Part shown: positions 8,817 through 18,897 of the stretch, in pieces
How the letters are laid out: each line of letters starts with the position of its first letter
How positions within the stretch are numbered: the stretch's first letter is position 1
DNA from: Dyella sp. C9
GTDB taxonomy: Bacteria > Pseudomonadota > Gammaproteobacteria > Xanthomonadales > Rhodanobacteraceae
Length of the DNA: 64,000 nt
Assembly (NCBI RefSeq): GCF_003332825.1
Contig: NZ_QIRF01000008.1
Coordinates: forward strand, 62,001-126,000
Direction: 5' to 3'
Position numbers and translations under genes: made by a program
The notes under the pieces: generated by a model
The model's input: the letters and a program-made list of their open reading frames with translations, nothing else
The model's database searches: none
What the model was told of the DNA's origin: nothing

Positions 8817-10592
8817 TCAGGCTTCGACCAGTCCGTCATGCCCGGTGTCGACGACCACGCGGTTGCGTCCGGCGCGCTTGGCGCGATAGAGCGCGGCATC
8901 GGCTTCCCGGCACAGGTGCTGCAAGTCGTAGCCGGAAGCCTCGGTGGTGGCCACGCCCACGCTCGCTGAGAACGCCACCTGCGCGCCCTCACTGTCCACG
9001 GAGGTGGACTCGATCGTTCGGCGGATCTGTTCGGCGATGGCCTTGCCCTGGTCGGCGGGGCAGTCGAGCAGCAGGATGCCGAACTCCTCTCCACCGAGGC
9101 GACCGAACAAGTCGCCGGTCCGCAATGCCTGCTGGCAGATGGCGACAGTGCGCCTGAGCACGGCATCGCCGGTGGCGTGGCCGTGGTTGTCGTTGATCTG
9201 CTTGAAGTTGTCCAGGTCGATGAATACAAGGGCCGCGCTGCCGTGTTTCCTCTCCAGCAGGTGCAGCGCGCGCGTGGCGGCACCGATGAAGTTCTGGTGG
9301 TTGAGGATGCCGGTGAGGCCGTCGATGGACGAGAGTCGCTTGAAGCGCAGCTGCGAGAGCTTCAGCCGCACCAGCCACAGCACCACGGAGATCAGCACCA
9401 CCAGCAGCAGCACGATGTAGAGCCGGCTGGTCTCCATGGCCTGGGTATCCAGCGCACGTTGCAGGCGCAGCACGTTGTTCTGCCGGCTCAGCTTTTCCGT
9501 CTCGAGCTTTTGTGCGAGCAGATGCTGCTGCGCCACGGCGTAGGCGAGCGCGCGGGCACGCACGTCGTTGAGATAGCCGGTGTCCTGCGCCACGTAGTGC
9601 TCGTAGTGCGCCAGCGCGGCGGCGGCGTTGCCGTGCTTGCGTTCGATGCGATACAGCACCTGATAGGCGTCGCGCAGCGTCTCGTCGATGTCATTGGGGT
9701 CGCTTGAGGCGAGCGTGCCAAGTGCGGCCTTGCGCGCGGATGCGTCGTTGCCCTGCTTCCAGTAGGCCTGGGCCAGCTCGGTTTGCGCGGCCAGCGTGTT
9801 GGAGTAGTACTGGTCGCCGCGGATGCTCGGCATGATGCGCTGGATCAGGTCGATGGCCTTCTGCGATTGCTCCTCGTCGAGGTAAAGGCTGGCCTTCACC
9901 AGCCAGATGGTGTTGGTGAAGACCGAATCCCGCGCGGCCTGGCAGGTCTCGACGCCGCGCTGCAGCTCCGGGCTGGACGAGCTGAGCTTGTGGCTGTCGT
10001 AGAGCACGCTGAGCAGGATGGTCATCGGTTTGCAGGCCGACTCGCCCGGTGGCAGCTCTTGCGCCATGTCGCGGGCGTATTTCGCGGCAAGGTCGTACTG
10101 GCCGGCCGACCTGAGCAGCTGCGAGAGATAGGACAGCGCCACGAACCGGGCCAGCTTGTCCTGGGTCTGGGGCAGGCCGGCGACCAACCCGTTGGCCAGC
10201 TCGAACGCCTCGTCGTAGCGCTTGTTGCGGCCCAGGTCGCCCATCAGTACGGCAGAGGCCTTGGTCACCAGCGCCGGGTCACCGGAATGGCCGATCACAT
10301 CGCGCAGCACCGGCTCGGCATGCGCATAGTCACCCTGGAAGGAAGTTTCCCACCCGTCGAGGTAACGGAATTGCCAGCGCTCGCGTGGCGACATGTCGGC
10401 CACGCGCAGGCGCACCGTTTCCAGCAAGCGCACGAAACGCGCGTGGTCGTTGGTGCGCAGGCTCTCGATCTGTTCGAGCTGCGCGCCCAGGCGCGCTTCT
10501 TGCGCGCGGGCGTGGATGGGCACGAACCACGCGCATACGGCCATGGCCGCGAGAGCGGGCCACGGCCGTATGCGGCAGGACCACCCGGGCAT
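8817..10592 (-). CDS. Membrane diguanylate cyclase: periplasmic TPR-like sensor plus GGDEF domain
   Basis: A 591-residue protein predicted to make c-di-GMP. It starts with a signal-type segment (about residues 10-30). A helical TPR-like periplasmic region spans roughly 35-385, one membrane helix lies at 391-410, and a GGDEF domain runs from about 425 to 590. The active site is GGEEF at 500-504. The product-inhibition I-site RxxD (RTGD) sits exactly five residues before it, so the enzyme looks active and feedback-inhibited. The gene begins 14 nt after the stop of the borosin-like precursor gene on the same strand, which suggests co-transcription. No clear ribosome site of its own is visible, so translation may depend on the upstream gene. 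Confidence 0.93.
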   Translation of the reverse strand: MPGWSCRIRPWPALAAMAVCAWFVPIHARAQEARLGAQLEQIESLRTNDHARFVRLLETVRLRVADMSPRERWQFRYLDGWETSFQGDYAHAEPVLRDVIGHSGDPALVTKASAVLMGDLGRNKRYDEAFELANGLVAGLPQTQDKLARFVALSYLSQLLRSAGQYDLAAKYARDMAQELPPGESACKPMTILLSVLYDSHKLSSSSPELQRGVETCQAARDSVFTNTIWLVKASLYLDEEQSQKAIDLIQRIMPSIRGDQYYSNTLAAQTELAQAYWKQGNDASARKAALGTLASSDPNDIDETLRDAYQVLYRIERKHGNAAAALAHYEHYVAQDTGYLNDVRARALAYAVAQQHLLAQKLETEKLSRQNNVLRLQRALDTQAMETSRLYIVLLLVVLISVVLWLVRLKLSQLRFKRLSSIDGLTGILNHQNFIGAATRALHLLERKHGSAALVFIDLDNFKQINDNHGHATGDAVLRRTVAICQQALRTGDLFGRLGGEEFGILLLDCPADQGKAIAEQIRRTIESTSVDSEGAQVAFSASVGVATTEASGYDLQHLCREADAALYRAKRAGRNRVVVDTGHDGLVEA

Positions 10593-10606
10593 GCGGGTGC
10601 GGCCGG

Positions 10607-10909
10607 TCAGCTGTGCGAGGGGCCGCCCTGGGCGGGCGGGGAGGGTTGGCTGGGCTCTTCCCCACCATCACCGTGATCCGGCGTTTCGTCGTCGTCCTCG
10701 TGGCCACCGGTGTGGGAGTCGTGGTTGACCTGCATGGGCCGCAGGCCCAGCTCCTCGGCGAGCTTCGCATTGTCCCCGGCCGTCACGGCCGCGAGCAGTG
10801 CATCGGAGGCTCCCGCTTCGGCCAGCGTCTTCGCCAATTCCTCGGCGGAGGCATGGCGCAGGGCAGCGTTACCGCCGATGGCTTCGAGCAAATCCAGCGT
10901 GTCGGACAT
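10607..10909 (-). CDS. Candidate split-borosin precursor (borosin-binding-domain-like leader plus acidic/His tail)
   Basis: A 100-residue protein. Residues 1-57 form a compact predicted helical domain, with the segments LLEAIGGNAALR and AAVTAGDNAKLAEELGLRP. This resembles the borosin-binding domain of borosin precursors; compare the C-terminal domain of the fungal fusion OphMA, with its LALDPKALADYK and ERAALELGDSWAI segments. Residues 59-100 are an unstructured tail rich in Asp, Glu, His, Gly and Pro. A clear AGGGG ribosome site precedes ATG 10909. The gene lies downstream of the N-methyltransferase gene on the same strand (190-nt gap). Known borosin cores are hydrophobic and this tail is not, so which residues would be methylated is open. 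A Nif11-like leader is the main alternative reading. Confidence 0.7.
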   Translation of the reverse strand: MSDTLDLLEAIGGNAALRHASAEELAKTLAEAGASDALLAAVTAGDNAKLAEELGLRPMQVNHDSHTGGHEDDDETPDHGDGGEEPSQPSPPAQGGPSHS

Positions 10910-10983
10910 TATTTTTCCCCTGTTCCCTGTCGTGTTGCAGCGTCGTGTAAACGGTCATCCTTCGGGCAGATCCTACGCGGATC

Positions 10984-11000
10984 ATGGCCAGTCAGGCCAT
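10984..11000. repeat. Short inverted repeat between methyltransferase and precursor genes
   Basis: ATGGCC and GGCCAT arms of 6 bp around a 5-nt spacer, in the 190-nt gap between the two borosin-like genes. There is no T-run, so it is a poor terminator. It could be an operator or a processing/attenuation hairpin that sets the precursor:enzyme ratio. Function not established. Confidence 0.35.
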
Positions 11001-11099
11001 TGCGACCCCGTCGCCGGTACCGTCAGCCCTTAGTACAGGGCCGCCTGGCAAGCCCTGCGCAAACTCAGGAGGGCGACTGTGTCATGGCAAGCTTGCACT

Positions 11100-11927
11100 T
11101 CATGTGAAGGCAGCGTGCTTGTCCAGCGCTTCCAATCGCTGGCGGATCGCCAGGTTGGGCTTCAGCGCGTGCGCGGGTGGCACGACGACGGTGTCTTCGC
11201 CGGTGAGACGGGTCGCCGGCAGGTCGCGCAGCGCCACGCGACGGATCCGCGGTTGTTCGATCGGCAGCGTGGCTGCACGGTAGACGATGACCTCGTGATC
11301 GAGCGGATAGTCCTGCGCCAGTACGTCCACCAACACCTGGCGATAGGCCGGACCGGTCTCGAAGCGGGTCAACGACCAATCGCCGACCATCGCCACCTGC
11401 CACAGCACCAGGTAGCCGGAGGGGTCGATGCGGCGTTCGTAGAACAGCAACTGGCTGGCCTCGAAATGCTGGCAGCCGTACTGGCCCGGGTCGATGCACA
11501 GGTCGGCGTAGAGGCAGTCCTCGGCCGAGATCCCGGGTTCCATGTACGCGTCGTAGCCTTCCGCGCGGGCGATCCTCACTGCATTGCGCGGCGACCACGC
11601 AAAGATGCAGGGATGCCCGTAGAACACCCCGCACACGCGCTTGCCCGCACGCACCTCGGCCAGCATCAGCTCGACCCATTCGCGATAGGTCTTCTGGCGC
11701 GACTTGCCCTCCCCATAGTACGGCTGCAGGCTGCGCACGTCGGGATGCATGCGCTGCAACCACTTCTCGGTGGCGCCGTGCGCCAGCGCGGCGAACACCA
11801 CGTCGGCTTGCTCGATGTGGTTGCGCGCCAGCGGCGTGAGGTGGGACCCGAGGGTCATGCCCAGGCCGATGCAGGCGAGATTGCCGCGGGCCGGCAGGGT
11901 GGGTGGCGAAAGCGATGGGGTCGTCAT
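11100..11927 (-). CDS. Borosin-type peptide backbone alpha-N-methyltransferase (TP-methylase fold), split form
   Basis: A 275-residue SAM enzyme of the tetrapyrrole-methylase fold. General annotation would call it a tetrapyrrole methylase, but the sequence follows OphMA, the borosin N-methyltransferase. YYGEGKSRQKTY at 70-81 aligns with YYDNGKSRLNTY of OphMA, so Tyr71, Arg77 and Tyr81 match catalytic Tyr66, Arg72 and Tyr76. GVFYGHP (100-106) and GISAEDCLYADLCID (132-146) are near identical to OphMA. Unlike the fungal enzyme it has no fused substrate tail and ends soon after the methylase domain, as in bacterial split borosins (SonM type), with the substrate as a separate protein. ATG 11927 is chosen; an in-frame TTG at 11945 is possible. 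No strong ribosome site is seen. Confidence 0.88.
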   Translation of the reverse strand: MTTPSLSPPTLPARGNLACIGLGMTLGSHLTPLARNHIEQADVVFAALAHGATEKWLQRMHPDVRSLQPYYGEGKSRQKTYREWVELMLAEVRAGKRVCGVFYGHPCIFAWSPRNAVRIARAEGYDAYMEPGISAEDCLYADLCIDPGQYGCQHFEASQLLFYERRIDPSGYLVLWQVAMVGDWSLTRFETGPAYRQVLVDVLAQDYPLDHEVIVYRAATLPIEQPRIRRVALRDLPATRLTGEDTVVVPPAHALKPNLAIRQRLEALDKHAAFT

Positions 11928-11959
11928 CACGCGATGGTAGGGCAAGTGTTGGGGCGCCA

Positions 11960-11980
11960 GCCCGCCGCCGGGCGGCGGGC
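11960..11980 (-). terminator. GC-rich hairpin after the amidohydrolase gene
   Basis: A GC-only palindrome (GCCCGCCGC arms) 14 nt past the stop of the upstream amidohydrolase gene on the minus strand, and 33 nt before the methyltransferase start. It has no T-run, so termination would be partial or Rho-aided. Some read-through into the borosin-like genes is plausible. Confidence 0.45.
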
Positions 11981-11994
11981 CAGGAAGAGAGCGC

Positions 11995-13290
11995 TCAGGA
12001 CTTGACGCCGTTGAGGTAATCCAGCGTGGCCTGCAGCATCGACTCCATGCCGATGGTCAGCGCGCCTTCGTCCATGAAGAACTTCGGCGAGTGGTTGGCG
12101 GGTGCCTTCGACGCGTCCTGGCCCAACGGCGTGGAGCCGACGAAGAAGTACACGCTGGGTACTTCCTGGGCAAAGTAGGCGAAGTCTTCCGAGGCCATCC
12201 ACGGCTTGGCCTCGATCACGTGCGAGTTGCCGATGGCCTTGGCGATGCTGGCGCGCACGCGGCCGGCGAGCGCTGGATCGTTGACCAGCACCGGGTTGCT
12301 GTCGCCCACCGGAATCTGCATGTCTACGGTGGCGCCATTGGCGGCGGCCACGTGTTCGGCGATGCCCTTGAGGCCGTCGATCGCTTGCTGGCGCATGGCC
12401 GGGTCGAAGGTGCGCAGCGTGCCCTGCATTTCCACCTGGTCGGGCACGATGTTGTAGCGCGCGCCGCCCTCGATGATGCCGAAGCTCAGCACGGCAGGCA
12501 GCTCGCCGATGTTGAGCCTGCGGCTGACGATGGTTTGTGCGTCGTTGATGATCTGCGCAGAGGTCACGATCGGGTCCACCCCGTTCCACGGCATCGCACC
12601 GTGGGTCTGGCGACCGTGCACGACCAGCTTGAACCAGTCCGAGCCTGCCATGGTCGGGCCGGGGCGCACGCCCACGGTGCCGGTGTTGAGCGCGCTGACC
12701 ACGTGCATGCCGAACATCGCATCCGGCTTGAAGTCGCGGAACACGCCCTCCTTGAGCATCAGCGAGGCTCCGCCCTCCTCGCCCGGAGGAGCACCTTCCT
12801 CGGCCGGCTGGAACACGAACATCACCTCGCCCGGCAGGTCCTGCTTCATGCCGGCGAGAATGGTGGCCAGGCCCAGCAGCATGGCGGTATGCGCATCGTG
12901 GCCACAGGCGTGCATCACGCCGGTGGGCTTGCCGCGATACTCGCCCTTGGCCTTGGAGGCGAAGGGCAGATCCACTTCCTCGGTCACCGGTAGTGCATCC
13001 ATGTCGGCGCGGATGGCCAGCTTCGGACCCGGCTTGCCGCCCTTGAGGATGCCGACCACACCGGTATGCGCGATGCCGGTATGGACGTCCAGGCCGAGTT
13101 TCTTCAGTTGGGCGGCGACCAGCGCGGCGGTGCGCGTCTCGCGGTTGCTCAACTCCGGATGCTGATGGATGTCGCGGCGCCATGCGGTGACCTGGGGCAG
13201 TTCGCCCTGCACGAGTTGGCTGGTGTCAGCGGCGTGGGCGGTGCCGATCAGGGCGGTGGCCACGGCAAAGGCGAGGGTAGGCAGGCGCAT
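11995..13290 (-). CDS. Secreted M20-family amidohydrolase (hippurate/IAA-amino acid hydrolase-like)
   Basis: A 431-residue metallo-amidohydrolase of the M20D (AbgB/HipO/ILR1-like) group, which cleaves N-acyl amino acids. A signal peptide ([20 protein letters not shown]) predicts a periplasmic or exported enzyme. Metal-binding signatures are present: [12 protein letters not shown], the FQPAEEG active-site glutamate segment, and GMHV. ATG 13290 has a GGAGAG box 8 nt upstream. The substrate cannot be told. It is the first gene of a minus-strand run followed, after a hairpin, by the borosin-like methyltransferase (67-nt gap), so a role as a peptide or amide processing enzyme for that locus is possible but unproven. 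Confidence 0.92.
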   Translation of the reverse strand: MRLPTLAFAVATALIGTAHAADTSQLVQGELPQVTAWRRDIHQHPELSNRETRTAALVAAQLKKLGLDVHTGIAHTGVVGILKGGKPGPKLAIRADMDALPVTEEVDLPFASKAKGEYRGKPTGVMHACGHDAHTAMLLGLATILAGMKQDLPGEVMFVFQPAEEGAPPGEEGGASLMLKEGVFRDFKPDAMFGMHVVSALNTGTVGVRPGPTMAGSDWFKLVVHGRQTHGAMPWNGVDPIVTSAQIINDAQTIVSRRLNIGELPAVLSFGIIEGGARYNIVPDQVEMQGTLRTFDPAMRQQAIDGLKGIAEHVAAANGATVDMQIPVGDSNPVLVNDPALAGRVRASIAKAIGNSHVIEAKPWMASEDFAYFAQEVPSVYFFVGSTPLGQDASKAPANHSPKFFMDEGALTIGMESMLQATLDYLNGVKS

Positions 13291-13339
13291 GGGTGCTCTC
13301 CACGGAACGAGCCCTGATCCTAGCGTGACAACGCCGGTC

Positions 13340-13422
13340 GTAGGAGCGCATCCCGTGCACGATCTCGTTGCGACCAGGCGCATGGGGCGCCACTGCCGGT
13401 CGCGCACAGTGTGCGTTCCTAC
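13340..13422. repeat. GTAG-type REP pair in inverted orientation (BIME-like)
   Basis: GTAGGAGCGCATCCCGTGCAC at the left and its diverged reverse complement, GCGCACAGTGTGCGTTCCTAC, at the right end enclose about 40 bp. The GTAG tag followed by a small palindrome is the form of REPs handled by RAYT-type transposases. It fills the intergenic space between the amidohydrolase and the acyl-CoA ligase. Confidence 0.75.
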
Positions 13423-13492
13423 AAAGGTCGAAGCCTGGGCGGCGGCGGCCCGATGCTATGCTCGGACGCCCAGGGGCTTCAAGAGTGGTTTC

Positions 13493-15180
<1,688 letters not shown>

Positions 15181-15184
<4 letters not shown>

Positions 15185-17022
15185 ACGCGGGTGTAGCGGC
15201 TCCAGCGCCGTGCCGGCATGCCCGGATGCGCGGCCAGCCACGCGGGTAGCTCGGCCGAGGGCATGGGGCGGGCGATATGAAAGCCCTGCGCCTCGTCGCA
15301 GGCCATGCCCAGCACGCTGTCGTAGAGCTGCGGCGTTTCCACGCCTTCCACCACCACGCGAAAGCCCATGTTGCGGGCAAGCTCCGCCACCGAGCGCACG
15401 ATGGCCTCGTCGTGCTGGCTGGTGCCCATGCCGCGTACGAACGATTGGTCGATCTTCAGGCTGGTGGCCGGCATCTGCCGTAGCGCGGCGAGGTTGCTGT
15501 AGCCGGTGCCGAAGTCGTCGATCGCGATGCCTGCGCCGAGCTGGCGCAGCGCGGTGAGGTGGCGGCGCGTGGTGGCGCTGTGCTCGATCAGGGTGCTTTC
15601 GGTGAACTCCAGCTCCAGCATGTCGAGCCCGACCTTGTGCTGCTCGGCCACCTGCTGCACGCGCCCCACCAGGTCGGCGCCGAGGTCGGTGCTGGACACA
15701 TTGATCGATAGCTTGATGTCATGGCCCTCGCGGCGCCACGCCGCCAGCTGGGCCACACCGTGTTCCAGCACCCACTGGGTGAGCGAGCGCATCAGGCCAG
15801 CGCGTTCGGCCAGGCCGATGAACTGCCCGGGCGGAATCGGCCCCAGCGTAGGGTGGTGCCAGCGGGCGAGTGCTTCCAGTGCCACGCAGCGGCCGCTGTC
15901 CAGGTCCACGCGTGGCTGGTAGTGCAGGTCCAGCTCGGTGCGGTCGGTGAGCGCGGCAGCCAGTTCGGTGACCAGGAAAAACTCCTGCCGGTGTTGCTCG
16001 TCCTGGTGGCGGTCGTATACCGCCCAGCCGCGCATGCTGTGCTGCGCGGCGTGCGACGCATTCATCACCAGCCGCAATGGATCGCCGCCGCGCAATTCGC
16101 TGGCGTCGATGCGCACCAGGCCCACGCCCGGCTGGATGGTGAGTGGAATGCCCAGGCAGTCGAATGGCTCGCGCAGTCGCGCGACCAGGTCGTCCAGCCG
16201 GGTGGTGTCGGTGAGCACGTGATGGTCGCGCAGCACTGCGGCGAAGCGCGTGGTGCCCACCTGGTAAAGACGGGTGTCCGGTGGAATCCAGCCCAGCGTG
16301 CGGCTGGCCACGGCACGCATCAGCTCGTCGGCGTAGGCGTGGCCCATGGCGCGGATGAAGGCGTTGAAGCGTTGCACCGGCGCCACGTCGATGGCGATCA
16401 CCCAGGCATGCGGCGCACGGTCGTGCAGGTGGCGGCGCAGGTCATCGAAGAAGGCGTAGCGATGCGGCAGCTGGGTGATCGGGTCGGTGCGGCCGAGATA
16501 GCTGCGCAGCACCACGCCCGCGCCGACCAGCGAGGCGGCATCGCGCAACGCGGTCTGTTCGCTTTCGGTGAGCGCCTCGCGGGGCGAGGTGTCCATCACG
16601 CACAGCGCACCGATCTGCTGCCCGGTGAGCGTGCACACCGGTTCGCTGGCGAAGAAACGGATCGGGGCCGGCGACACGGCCAGTCCCAGCGTGGCGTCGC
16701 GGAAGCGTTCGTCCTGCAGGGTGTCCAGCACCACGTGCGAGGTCAGGCTGCGGGCAGCCTCCAGGTACAGTGGATGCAGCGTGCGCGGATCGTGCGCCGG
16801 CAGCGCATTGCCGTTGGCGAACCAGTATGCGGTGCCGCCGTTGAGCACCAGCGATACCAGAGGCACGCCCAGCGAACGCGATGCCAGGCGCACGACCGCA
16901 TCAAAACCGGGTACGGCGAAAGCGTCGCCCGCGGGCGTGCCAGGGGAGGCCGCAGACGTTTTGGCGTCGGCTCCCATCTCGGCCGCGTACTGCCCCGGGT
17001 CGCTTCCCGTGGTCGTGTGCAT
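15181..17022 (-). CDS. GAF - degenerate GGDEF - EAL protein (c-di-GMP phosphodiesterase)
   Basis: A 613-residue cytoplasmic protein. A GAF-like sensor spans about 40-190. The GGDEF domain (about 200-340) has lost its signature, reading [11 protein letters not shown] where GGDEF is expected, so it should not be a cyclase. The C-terminal EAL domain keeps EAL at 383-385, [16 protein letters not shown] and EGVET, the metal-binding and catalytic set, so it should hydrolyse c-di-GMP. The degenerate GGDEF may serve as a GTP-sensing regulatory module, as known for such hybrids. The stop codon (TAG) lies in the same CTAG palindrome as the stop of the convergent acyl-CoA ligase. Confidence 0.93.
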
Positions 17023-17168
17023 TGCCTGTTCGCCCCTGTGTTGAACAGCGTCCCCTTGTCAGGAACCGAGGCTACTGCAGCGGCGTGACGTGTAGCAATG
17101 CGACAAATGGAAGGCCAATCGGCTGGCGGCGGATCGCAGAATCCTGCCCTATGGATCGGCCCAATGGC

Positions 17169-17546
17169 CTACTTCTTGATGCTGAAATCGATCTCGATCG
17201 GGTAGGGCACCGGGCTGGACGGCGGCACCGGCAAGGTCCAGCTGCTGAACTGCCCGGCCATGCATTTGGCCACCTCGGTGGTCGGCTGCACCTGGATGCG
17301 TGCCAGCTTGCCGTCGGACATGACATTGGCCACCAGGGTGAATGGCGTCTTGTCCGCGGGCGTGTTGCTCGCCAGGCAGGACTTGTACGCGTCCGTGGTC
17401 GGGTTGCCGATGCGATCCCACAGTTCCTTCTGGTATGCGGGGCCGCTGCCCGCGCCCTCGGCGAGCTTGGCCTGGCTCACGCGTGCCTGGAAATCGTCGC
17501 TGATGGCAGGGCCCAGTTGCAGGGCGAGGGCAAGCAGGATGGGCAT
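17169..17546 (-). CDS. Hypothetical secreted protein
   Basis: A 125-residue protein I do not recognise. A short hydrophobic N-terminus (PILLALALQLGPAIS) could be a minimal signal segment. The rest is soluble with two cysteines (SCLAS, KCMAG), a pattern seen in small periplasmic proteins. The C-terminal part (PYPIEIDFSIKK) looks like a beta-strand ending, loosely reminiscent of TonB-C or energy-transducer-like folds, but I cannot support that. It lies between the EAL gene and zapE on the same strand, with separate spacing on both sides. Confidence 0.6.
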   Translation of the reverse strand: MPILLALALQLGPAISDDFQARVSQAKLAEGAGSGPAYQKELWDRIGNPTTDAYKSCLASNTPADKTPFTLVANVMSDGKLARIQVQPTTEVAKCMAGQFSSWTLPVPPSSPVPYPIEIDFSIKK

Positions 17547-17590
17547 GGCGACTCCGGGCGGGCGGAAAGCTCCACCTTATTGCATCCCTG

Positions 17591-17689
17591 GTAGGAGCGC
17601 ACCCCGTGCACCACCACGACGCGCCGAGGTTCTTCGCCGCTCGCGTGCCTGGTTGCTGCATGGCCGGTCGCGCATGGGGGCGCTCCTGC
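17591..17689. repeat. GTAG-type REP pair in inverted orientation
   Basis: A left REP begins GTAGGAGCGCACCCCGTGCA, and a reverse-oriented copy ending GCGCTCCTGC lies about 60 bp on. Same family as the repeats at 13340, 34964, 40445 and 46906. It sits between a hypothetical gene and zapE. Confidence 0.7.
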
Positions 17690-17703
17690 GGGGAGCGCGA
17701 CGC

Positions 17704-18825
17704 TCAAGGCAGGTGCGGGCTCGCCAGGTATTCCTCGCTCTGCATCTCGATCAGGCGCGACTCGGTGCGGCCGAACTCCGCGCGCAGCCGTTCGCCGTCG
17801 TACAGCTCGGTGATCGGCGCGGCGGCAGAGAGGATCAGCTTTACGTGGCGGTCGTAGAACTCGTCCACCAGCAGCACGAAGCGGCGGGCCGCGTCGTCGG
17901 TGTAGATGGTGAACTGCGGCACGTTGGAAACGATCACCGCAGGCCCCGCCTTGGCCAGCTCGATGTAATCGGACACCGCTCGCGGGCCTTCGCACAGCGC
18001 GGCGAACTCGAACCACAGGATGTTCGCCGCGCGCTTGCGCACCGGGATCGGGCGATCGTTGAGGATGATCTCGCCGCCTTCCTGCACGTCGCCCTCGGCC
18101 TGGCTGGCGAAGATGCGGGCCAGCGCGCGCTCGGCCTCGGGGCCCGGCGGCGTGTGGTACACCGGTGCCTGGGTCAGCGCGCGCAGGCGCCAGTCGTGCG
18201 AGGAGATCATCTGCACCACGTGGCAGTGCTTCTCGATCAGCGCGATCGCTGGCAGGAAGCGGGCGCGCTGCAGGCCATCCTTGTACAGGTTGGCCGGTTC
18301 GGTATTGGACGTGGTCACCAGGGTCACGCCGCGGTCGAACAGCGCCTGCAGCAGGGTGCCCAGGATCATCGCGTCGCCGATGTCATTGACCAGGAACTCG
18401 TCCAGGCACAGGACGCGACAACGCGAGGCGAGCGTGGCGGCCACTTCCAGCAGCGGATCCTGCCGCTCGCCCAGCTGGCGCAGCTGCTCGTGCACTTCGC
18501 CCATGAAGCGGTGGTAGTGGCGGCGCAGCGCCATGCCCGAAGGCAGGCTGGCCACGAACAGGTCCATCAGGAAGGTCTTGCCGCGCCCCACGCTGCCCCA
18601 CAGGTAGAGGCCGGGTACGCCTTCGCGCACGTCGTTGCCCAGCAACGACTTGAGGCGCCCGAACAGGCCGCCGTTGCCATTGCCGGCCGAGGCGGCGATC
18701 AGCGCGCCATGCATGCGATCGAATTCCGGCAGTAGCGTCTGCTGGGCCGGATCGGCTTCCCAGCGGTGCGCGGCGACGCCTTCCTGGTAACGCACGCTGG
18801 GTGCGAGCAACGGGGTATCACTCAT
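17704..18825 (-). CDS. zapE: Cell division protein ZapE (AFG1-like ATPase)
   Basis: A 373-residue P-loop ATPase of the AFG1/LACE1/ZapE family, which associates with the Z-ring during division in E. coli. Walker A is GSVGRGKT at 77-84 and Walker B is CLDEF at about 140-144. An arginine/sensor segment, TSNTEPANLYKDGLQR, follows. Length matches the family. It starts at ATG 18825 and is preceded on the same strand by an alpha/beta hydrolase gene, separated by a strong GC hairpin, so it probably has its own promoter. Confidence 0.95.
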   Translation of the reverse strand: MSDTPLLAPSVRYQEGVAAHRWEADPAQQTLLPEFDRMHGALIAASAGNGNGGLFGRLKSLLGNDVREGVPGLYLWGSVGRGKTFLMDLFVASLPSGMALRRHYHRFMGEVHEQLRQLGERQDPLLEVAATLASRCRVLCLDEFLVNDIGDAMILGTLLQALFDRGVTLVTTSNTEPANLYKDGLQRARFLPAIALIEKHCHVVQMISSHDWRLRALTQAPVYHTPPGPEAERALARIFASQAEGDVQEGGEIILNDRPIPVRKRAANILWFEFAALCEGPRAVSDYIELAKAGPAVIVSNVPQFTIYTDDAARRFVLLVDEFYDRHVKLILSAAAPITELYDGERLRAEFGRTESRLIEMQSEEYLASPHLP

Positions 18826-18845
18826 GGGTACGACAGACTCTTGAT

Positions 18846-18868
18846 GCGCGCCGCCCGGGGCGGCGCGC
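18846..18868 (-). terminator. Strong GC hairpin between hydrolase and zapE
   Basis: A 10-bp perfect stem (GCGCGCCGCC) with a 3-nt loop, 30 nt past the stop of the alpha/beta hydrolase gene on the minus strand. No T-run follows. It is best read as a terminator or mRNA-stabilising hairpin at the end of the hydrolase transcript. Confidence 0.5.
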
Positions 18869-18897
18869 CATGACAGGCAACAACGGGCGTGGTGGCT

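Noticed and set aside
10607..10909. Nif11-type or lanthipeptide precursor
   Set aside because: No lanthipeptide, YcaO or radical-SAM enzyme is nearby and the tail has no Cys. The adjacent borosin-type methyltransferase makes the borosin-binding-domain reading better. It is not fully excluded.
11100..11927. Cobalamin or sirohaem methyltransferase (CbiL/CobA type)
   Set aside because: The fold is shared, but the YY...KSR..TY and SAEDCLYADLCID segments are those of borosin enzymes, and no corrin or sirohaem genes are nearby.
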